12,634 bases of DNA, from contig NZ_JASLCN010000073.1 of assembly GCF_030151805.1 (NCBI RefSeq), forward strand, positions 1 through 12,634, read 5' to 3'. Both the position numbers and the translations under genes were made by a program. The notes below the pieces were generated by a model. It was not told where the DNA came from, ran no database searches, and was given only the letters and a program-made list of their open reading frames with translations. Shown one piece after another: positions 8,701 through 12,634 of the stretch. Origin of the DNA: Fluviicola sp. GTDB lineage: Bacteria > Bacteroidota > Bacteroidia > Flavobacteriales_D > Crocinitomicaceae. How positions within the stretch are numbered: the stretch's first letter is position 1; every line of letters begins with the position of its first letter.

Positions 8701-8763
8701 ACCAAAAGCAGAAGTTCCTGAAATCAGGCAGAATAAGAAACAGAAAATGCAGTATTTGCTCAT
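5734..8763 (-). CDS. Propeller-type LytS-like sensor histidine kinase
   Basis: This 1009-residue membrane sensor begins with a signal peptide (about 1-22). About 14 repeats of the Reg_prop type follow, each with a core like GYLWFGTRGGGLSRFDG, covering residues 23 to about 645 and enough for two seven-bladed propellers. A Y_Y_Y domain at about 655-750 contains GVEYSWKMSGFENKWSPW and SPGKYTFLLRS. One membrane helix (about 756-776) leads to a coiled linker and a His_kinase core with phosphoacceptor H812 in LQMNPHFIFNALNSIQG. The ATP-binding domain shows the N box with N908 in FVENAIKHGF and the G box D943-N-G-I-G947. The sensor domain is therefore periplasmic and the kinase cytoplasmic. It resembles the sensing half of Bacteroides hybrid two-component systems, but here the receiver and DNA-binding parts are on the separate LytTR protein encoded next. 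The ligand is unknown. The ATG at 8763 gives the signal peptide. Confidence 0.95.
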   Translation of the reverse strand: MSKYCIFCFLFCLISGTSAFGQLASFRNFSVENGLGQSQVYSVIQDHKGYLWFGTRGGGLSRFDGQNFESFTDRKGLVNNYIYSLIEDEKHRIWIGTNDGLSSYNGQKILTYKHPKYTNHFAVFSLTLDQKQALWLATNHGVFKVKGDSLLCMNRYLGMKDGTVNAIFCDSKGILWMGTGTGLYSSEQKDGKRILTNHGAKARVMRNAITCLKEDKNGFIWIGTYGDGAYVHNRKDYYRIDLKRELYKQTVFDLFFDEANVCWIATLNAGIFQYDQKTKEFTNYTEKNGLGNNHVRSIIKDNWGDLWIGTSGGGVSQFAGKLFSHYSVSSGLGGNFIYSIFRDSGGRLWFGTSQNGVSVYENGNFRQLNVQTGFEAIKVKAIIEDNDSLMYFGTEGQGIGMLSAGGFTWLDETRKYYVRQMARDKEGTIWVATSGSGLLRMSEQGKRIERISFDEGLLHMRLTCVYVDSRGLIWYGAESAGLACYDQQTHTTKILTKDSGLSADAVRSIVEDSKGQIWVGTAGAGINCVKYGPKLKVVKKISIESGMYSSNVYLMVFDSNKHLIVGSESGLDLLDLNETNQIKSIKHYGKSDGFLGVETCQNSVWKDTDGKIWFGTINGASCYNLSNLQVNKTAPILSILDVQLFYESLSETNYADVILPWNSYKTLHLPHDQNHLSFLFKGINLKNPDGVEYSWKMSGFENKWSPWTKEQRIVYSNMSPGKYTFLLRSKNEDGFINPQPECFSFTISAPFWKTTWFILLECVLAGLFVWWIIWIQTARIRRKAKQAQKDAEFARNLLELEQKALRLQMNPHFIFNALNSIQGLIGTENETKARYYLAKFSRLMRQILDNSRNATISLEEEISTLENYLLIEQFCNGNSFEYEIKVDLETELNFIQIPPMLIQPFVENAIKHGFKFDPESKKVGKITCWFKEENDGITCIIRDNGIGREAALKNQQTSNEPQHISRGFNVTKERLDLLSTNSNTHKVRIVDLYDNGQVIGTEVQLFIPL

Positions 8764-9210
8764 TGAGTCGCGTGGATCTTTAGGATGCTGAAATTACTAA
8801 AAAGCGTGAAATAGTCTGTTCTATCAGAACTATTTGGTAATTCTTTGGGGTGTTTTGGTATTAAAAGGGAGCGAAACCTGAAAAACAATAGCTATCGGGA
8901 TAACAATTTGATGCTTGAATTCTTAAGGTGGTTGGTTTTGTCGGGTGAAATGCAGGAGTTTGCATTAAATAGTTCTGCTCTTTCTTTGAAAATTCTTGCC
9001 TTGACATCTTTTTTAAAAATCCGCGAACAAAAAAACTATATTGTAAACCGAGACGGTTAATATTGAAATCCTAATACTGTCAAAACACATTAGACGAGAA
9101 TTACTAACTCATTTAATCAAAAAACAGAAACAGTTTTCATCAGAACCACTTCGAATAATAAAGTGACTTCTCACTTTCCATTTTTCCACTTTACTTTCAG
9201 TAAAAAAACG
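8764..9210. other. Intergenic region between divergent kinase and pbpC genes
   Basis: About 450 bases separate the two divergent starts, so promoters for both the two-component operon and pbpC should lie here. I could not find a convincing Bacteroidota promoter pair (TTTG with TAnnTTTG) for either gene. A 71-codon TTG-initiated frame at 8845-9060 has no ribosome binding site and no recognisable sequence, and is not called. A short palindrome, ATAGCTAT, at 8888-8895 followed by CGGGATAA may be a fragment of a dispersed repeat. Nothing else stands out. Confidence 0.5.
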
Positions 9211-11544
9211 ATGAAAGAGAAGCTTTTTTGGTGGAGAGAACAATACCGATGGAAAAAACGATTCATCAAGCGTGTTTGTTTCTATTCTTTCCTGATCTGG
9301 TACATTCAGGCACTTCCATCTGTGCTTTTCAATGATTCGTATTCGACTGTACTCGTCGGAAAAAATGGCAAATTATTGGGTGCACACATCGCAAAAGACG
9401 GACAATGGCGTTTTCCACCAAGTAACAAAACTCCCCGAAAAATTGCACTTTGCCTGACCACCTTCGAAGACAAAAACTTTTACTATCATCCCGGAGTAAG
9501 TGCAAAAGGCATTTGCCGGGCATTTTACCAAAATGTTTCCCGGGGAAAAATCGTCAGTGGCGGAAGCACCATCACACAACAGGTTATTCGTTTGATGCGG
9601 AAAAATCCTCCGAGAACGTATTCCGAAAAAGCACTTGAAATTATTCTTGCAACCCGCCTGGAATTGAGTTATTCGAAAGACGAAATTCTGAATCTTTACA
9701 CTGCAAATGCTCCGTTCGGAAATAACGTTGTGGGAATCGACGCAGCATCCTGGCGGTATTTCGGTCGCGCTCCTGAAAGTTTAAGCTGGGCTGAAAGTGC
9801 CACTTTGGCTGTTCTTCCGAACGCTCCCGGATTAATTTATCCGGGGAAAAACCATCAAAGCCTCCTCAAAAAACGCAACCGGCTGCTAAAAATGCTTTAC
9901 GACGACGGTGAAATTGAAAAGTTGGATTACTTCCTTGCATTGGAAGAACCATTGCCCGACAAACCATTGGCTCTTCCTCAGGAAGCTCCTCACCTTTTGC
10001 AACGTTGCATTCTGCGCGGACAAAAAGGGCAATTGATCCGGTCGACTCTGAATGAGGAAATTCAAACAATGGTCAACAACGAAACGGAACAATATGCCTT
10101 GCGCATGAACGAATTGGGTATATACAACGCAGCCGTTTTGGTCACTTCCGTAGAAACAGGCGAAGTTGTTGCGTACAAAGGAAATCTGAATCACACGGAC
10201 GACGATCACGCTTTTGATGTGGATTGCATTCAGGCTGCCAGAAGTACCGGAAGTATTCTAAAACCCTTGCTTTATGCGAAATCCCTGCACGCTGGAATCA
10301 TTACTCCGAAACAGCTTTTATGTGATTTCCCCTCACGTTTCGGGACTTTCGCACCAAATAATTTCAATCGACAATTTTCAGGTGCGCTTCCGGCAAACAA
10401 GGCCTTATCAAAAAGTTTAAACATTCCGATGGTTTTTCTCTTACGCGAATATGGTCAGGCCAAATTTCACAATGATTTGAAACAATTCGGATTCCGGCAC
10501 ATGAACAAACAATCGAGTCATTATGGCTTGTCTCTGGTTCTCGGCGGCGCTGAAGCGAGTATGTGGGAAGTGAATGCCTGTTACAATTCGTTGGCTCAGC
10601 ATTTAAACAGTCCGGATAACCTGAAGCTGCATTATTTATCTCAAAAAAGCGAAGAAGCTCCCAAACAACTTTTAGACAAAGCTTCTGTTTATGCCACATT
10701 TGAAGCCTTAATTGATGTCAACAGACCGGATGAAGAAAACAATTGGCGCGCATTTGAATCTTCTCAAAAAATCGCATGGAAAACAGGTACCAGTTTTGGT
10801 TTCAGAGATGCATGGGCAGTTGGTGTCACTCCCAAATACGTGGTTTCCGTTTGGGTTGGAAATGCAAATGGTGAAGGCAGACCCGGACTTACCGGAGTGA
10901 AAGCAGCTGCACCACTTTTGTTTTCCATATTCAGAAACCTGGAAGCACCTCAAAAATGGTTTTCAAAGCCCTTAGCAGAAATGACCCGAACAGAAATCTG
11001 CAATGAAAGTGGTCAAATTTCCAATCGCTATTGTGAGCACACGCACTTCGAATACATTCCAACCAGTACTTTAATCAGTAAAAATTGCAGTTATCACCAG
11101 CTGGTTCACTTAAATCAAAATGAAACATTCCGGGTAAATGCGGATTGTGAAAACAGCAGTTCGATAAAACACAAATCCTGGTTTATTCTTCCTCCAAGCA
11201 TGGAAAAATACTATGTTCAGCAAAACCCGAACTATCATTCGGTTCCGCCTTTTGATCCGAAATGCACAGCCAACAGGCCGGAAAGTATTATGAGCTTCAT
11301 TTATCCGAAACGACAAACCAAGATTTACATTCCAAGAGAATTAAATGGTTTGAGGGGAAAGGTTATTTTCGAAATTGCTCATACACGCAGAAACAGCATT
11401 TTGTACTGGCACATCGACGACGAATTTGTAGGAAGTACGTCGGAAATTCATCAGATTTCGGTTCAACCAGAAAAAGGTCCGCATAAAGTAACAGTGGTTG
11501 ACGAAGCCGGGGTTTTACTCAGCGAATCGTTTGAAGTGCTTTAA
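9211..11544 (+). CDS. pbpC: Penicillin-binding protein 1C, bifunctional transglycosylase/transpeptidase
   Basis: The 777-residue product is a class A penicillin-binding protein of the PBP1C type. It has a basic N terminus and one membrane anchor at about 22-40. The glycosyltransferase (GT51) domain shows E86-D-K-N-F-x-x-H-P-G, with E86 catalytic, and GGSTITQQ at 117-124. The transpeptidase domain has S348-I-L-K351 within RSTGSILKP, S402-L-N404 and K524-T-G-T527. The C-terminal BiPBP_C domain, specific to PBP1C, occupies about 690-777. These domains polymerise lipid II and, in principle, crosslink peptides on the outer face of the inner membrane. Length matches the E. coli homologue of about 770 residues. 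I prefer the ATG at 9211; an in-frame GTG at 9163 would add 16 residues before the basic segment. The alpha-2-macroglobulin gene that often accompanies pbpC is not in this window. The gene appears monocistronic. Confidence 0.95.
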   Translation: MKEKLFWWREQYRWKKRFIKRVCFYSFLIWYIQALPSVLFNDSYSTVLVGKNGKLLGAHIAKDGQWRFPPSNKTPRKIALCLTTFEDKNFYYHPGVSAKGICRAFYQNVSRGKIVSGGSTITQQVIRLMRKNPPRTYSEKALEIILATRLELSYSKDEILNLYTANAPFGNNVVGIDAASWRYFGRAPESLSWAESATLAVLPNAPGLIYPGKNHQSLLKKRNRLLKMLYDDGEIEKLDYFLALEEPLPDKPLALPQEAPHLLQRCILRGQKGQLIRSTLNEEIQTMVNNETEQYALRMNELGIYNAAVLVTSVETGEVVAYKGNLNHTDDDHAFDVDCIQAARSTGSILKPLLYAKSLHAGIITPKQLLCDFPSRFGTFAPNNFNRQFSGALPANKALSKSLNIPMVFLLREYGQAKFHNDLKQFGFRHMNKQSSHYGLSLVLGGAEASMWEVNACYNSLAQHLNSPDNLKLHYLSQKSEEAPKQLLDKASVYATFEALIDVNRPDEENNWRAFESSQKIAWKTGTSFGFRDAWAVGVTPKYVVSVWVGNANGEGRPGLTGVKAAAPLLFSIFRNLEAPQKWFSKPLAEMTRTEICNESGQISNRYCEHTHFEYIPTSTLISKNCSYHQLVHLNQNETFRVNADCENSSSIKHKSWFILPPSMEKYYVQQNPNYHSVPPFDPKCTANRPESIMSFIYPKRQTKIYIPRELNGLRGKVIFEIAHTRRNSILYWHIDDEFVGSTSEIHQISVQPEKGPHKVTVVDEAGVLLSESFEVL

Positions 11545-11671
11545 TCAATGTCCAAAACAACCGATGGCTCGATAGTCGCTACCGTTAAGATTTTTTAAGA
11601 GTTTACATTACAACTTTCGAAATTTTAATGCGTTCCTTCATATATAAAACAAACTCAAAACTCTGTCACTA

Positions 11672-11977
11672 ATGAACAGCGCAACTATTAATCAGTTAGA
11701 AAACTACAAGGCTATCGAAGCCGTTTGCGTAGAAAATCACAACTCCTGGTCGAACATCAAAGAGTTTCGTGGTGCTTTTTCAAGATTTGCATTGAAAGTG
11801 GCTCAGTTGGATTTGATCTTAGAGAACCTGGTGACTTCCTCATCTCACAGCATGGAACATTTGGTGAAAGAGATCGAACAAATTTTGAAACAGCATTTTG
11901 ATCGGTATTTCGACTACATGGAACATAAAAATTCCGAGTTATCTCAAATTTACAAGCAAATCCGGAGAAGCAATTGA
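11672..11977 (+). CDS. Short helical protein of unknown function
   Basis: This 101-residue protein has no signal peptide or membrane segment. It is rich in E, K, L, N, S and H and is predicted by eye to be almost all helical, with segments around 5-22, 28-55 and 58-98. The pattern NQLENYKAIEAVCVENHNSW...FRGAFSRFALKVAQLDLI resembles, from memory, the N-terminal part of a roughly 200-residue family of uncharacterised Bacteroidota proteins found in several copies per genome. If so, this copy is short, with the tail (EQILKQHFDRYFDYMEHKNSELSQIYKQIR) following early. No function is proposed. The ATG at 11672 lies 127 bases after pbpC, behind an AT-rich stretch (CATATATAAAAC at 11639-11650) that could hold a promoter. 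Its 3' end overlaps the transposase gene tail-to-tail by 28 bases. Confidence 0.65.
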   Translation: MNSATINQLENYKAIEAVCVENHNSWSNIKEFRGAFSRFALKVAQLDLILENLVTSSSHSMEHLVKEIEQILKQHFDRYFDYMEHKNSELSQIYKQIRRSN

Positions 11978-12516
11978 TGGTTTTTATCTATCAATTCCTG
12001 TAGCGCATGATTGAATGGTAGACCATGCTTCTTCCGATTGTTTCGGATATATTTCAGGGTGTTCGATAATTGATCCGTACTTCGAACCCGTTTGCAATGG
12101 TATTTCTGTGTCCAGAAAGGAATAGATTTATCTTTCAATTTCCGGGGATCGTACATACCACGTGTGGCGTCAAGGGGATTAATCCCCTTGGACGCGCGAT
12201 GCGCGTTACACACACGGGCCGTTCTCCCCTTTATGCGATGCATCATCTTCGGAACCTCATCCTTGCTACAATACACCAACAAATGCATGTGATCCCGGCA
12301 AACATTCAAGGCCGCCAATTCGAAATCCAACTCTTTAGCCAGATCAAAAACTTCCTTTGCCACTAAATATTCTTCTTCTACATTCATGTAATAAACATCC
12401 GGATAAGGAAGTGTTCCGTTAAAGCGTCTTTCGCGAGCATTGTAAACAATCATTCTACGGGAGGTCCGGCTGTCATGAAGACAAGTCGTCAAATGAAAAT
12501 AAGCTGATGAATTCAT
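11950..12516 (-). CDS. REP-associated tyrosine transposase-like (IS200/Y1, HUH) protein
   Basis: This 188-residue protein is a Y1-type HUH endonuclease of the REP-associated tyrosine transposase (RAYT) group. The metal-binding HUH motif is H76-M-H78 in CRDHMHLLVY, and the nucleophile is most likely Y156 in LKYIRNNRKKHGL, the usual Y-I-x-N-N-P-x-K-H-G-L context. FWTQKYH at about 133-139 matches the conserved tryptophan region. RAYTs cut single-stranded DNA at hairpins and are thought to spread REP repeats; most are single-copy and not mobile themselves. Between the HUH and tyrosine motifs, residues about 102-121 (VCNAHRASKGINPLDATRGM) are encoded by a cluster of palindromes and look like an in-frame insertion. 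All key residues are present, so the gene appears intact. It overlaps the tail of the upstream convergent gene by 28 bases and has an inverted repeat directly before its ATG. Confidence 0.85.
   Translation of the reverse strand: MNSSAYFHLTTCLHDSRTSRRMIVYNARERRFNGTLPYPDVYYMNVEEEYLVAKEVFDLAKELDFELAALNVCRDHMHLLVYCSKDEVPKMMHRIKGRTARVCNAHRASKGINPLDATRGMYDPRKLKDKSIPFWTQKYHCKRVRSTDQLSNTLKYIRNNRKKHGLPFNHALQELIDKNHQLLLRICL
12161..12216. repeat. Nested palindromes inside the transposase reading frame
   Basis: A perfect 20-base palindrome (CAAGGGGATT followed by AATCCCCTTG) occupies 12171-12190. It extends to a 14-bp stem by pairing GCGT (12167-12170) with ACGC (12192-12195) around one bulged G. A second hairpin, ACGCGC-GAT-GCGCGT, lies at 12192-12206 and competes for ACGC. 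An outer pair, CGTGTG (12161-12166) with CACACG (12211-12216), encloses both. This density of perfect pairing is far above the surroundings. It encodes transposase residues about 101-119 without breaking the frame. Confidence 0.8.
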
Positions 12517-12518
12517 AT

Positions 12519-12560
12519 ACGAACAGTTACTTTCTTATATAAGCTAAGAAAAAAGTTCGT
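12519..12560. repeat. Inverted repeat directly upstream of the transposase start
   Basis: ACGAAC (12519-12524) pairs with GTTCGT (12555-12560), and inside them TTTCTTA (12531-12537) pairs with TAAGAAA (12545-12551) around a seven-base loop. CTTATATAAG at 12534-12543 is itself a 10-base palindrome. The structure begins two bases before the transposase ATG on the minus strand, so it lies in the likely 5' leader. It could be a RAYT-associated REP-like hairpin or a leader structure limiting translation, as known for IS200; neither is proven. Confidence 0.5.
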
Positions 12561-12573
12561 TTCAAACAACAAA

Positions 12574-12597
12574 AAAAGACGCCCGAAAGCGTCTTTT
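12574..12597 (-). terminator. Hairpin terminator, probably bidirectional
   Basis: AAAAGACGC (12574-12582) and GCGTCTTTT (12589-12597) form a perfect 9-bp stem around the loop CCGAAA. The A-run at 12571-12577 reads as a T-run on the minus strand, and the plus strand is also T-rich after the stem. It lies four bases past the stop of the minus-strand gene entering from the right edge, which it most likely terminates. It could also stop plus-strand transcription. Confidence 0.8.
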
Positions 12598-12600
12598 CTT

Positions 12601-12634
12601 TTATTCAGATTTTCTTTGAATTAATTCAAACTTG
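12601..12634 (-). CDS. 3' end of a minus-strand gene running off the window
   Basis: Read on the minus strand, 12633 down to 12601 is open and encodes KFELIQRKSE followed by TAA (stop at 12603-12601). The other two minus-strand frames are not supported: one has an immediate in-frame TGA. The terminator four bases beyond the stop supports a true gene end. Too little is present to name the product. Confidence rests on position, not on sequence similarity. Confidence 0.4.
   Translation of the reverse strand, partial: KFELIQRKSE

Noticed and set aside
9001..9030. TTGACA at 9001-9006 as a sigma-70 -35 box for pbpC
   Set aside because: No matching -10 box lies 16-18 bases downstream, and Bacteroidota use a different promoter consensus.
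8845..9060. 71-codon plus-strand frame in the kinase/pbpC intergenic region
   Set aside because: TTG start, no ribosome binding site, no family resemblance and composition expected of AT-rich non-coding DNA.
11972..11996. AATTGAT/ATCAATT inverted repeat at the convergent gene ends as a terminator or transposon end
   Set aside because: It is AT-rich with an 11-base loop, lacks a following T-run, and lies within the coding end of the transposase; chance is likely.
12015..12026. ATGGT-AG-ACCAT palindrome in the transposase gene
   Set aside because: Short, with a two-base loop, and it encodes conserved residues after the catalytic tyrosine, so coding constraint explains it.

Overview
The window reads as chromosomal DNA of a Bacteroidota member, most likely Flavobacteriales. 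A placement near Fluviicola/Crocinitomicaceae is only a guess. The clues are moderate GC, starts without clear Shine-Dalgarno sequences, a propeller-type LytS-like sensor kinase paired with a LytTR regulator, a secreted GCTDxxATNYN-type cysteine module, and a RAYT-like Y1 transposase. No rRNA, tRNA or CRISPR array was seen.

Layout. (1) 68-535 (+): small membrane protein of the Mpo1/DUF962 family. (2) 781-4938 (+): a tight four-gene operon encoding an outer-membrane porin-like barrel, a Rieske [2Fe-2S] lipoprotein, an imelysin (M75/EfeO-like) lipoprotein and a di-heme DUF1111 oxidoreductase lipoprotein. All four products are exported, two carry redox centres and one belongs to an iron-uptake-associated family, so the operon is best read as an envelope iron or redox module. 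Repeated ATTAGAAT half-sites lie upstream. (3) 4990-8763 (-): a two-component system convergent with that operon. The kinase has 14 propeller blades, a Y_Y_Y domain, one membrane helix and a LytS-type core; the LytTR response regulator starts directly after the kinase stop codon. (4) 8764-9210: about 450 bases without a supportable gene. (5) 9211-11544 (+): penicillin-binding protein 1C. (6) 11672-11977 (+): a short helical protein of unknown function. (7) 11950-12516 (-): an HUH/Y1 transposase whose 3' end overlaps that gene. A compact set of palindromes lies inside its reading frame, and an inverted repeat lies just before its start. (8) 12574-12634: a hairpin terminator and the last codons of a minus-strand gene that runs off the window.

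The most notable signals are the porin/Rieske/imelysin/di-heme operon with its upstream half-sites, and the in-frame palindromic element inside the transposase gene. Both rest on direct reading of the sequence; their functions are inferred.
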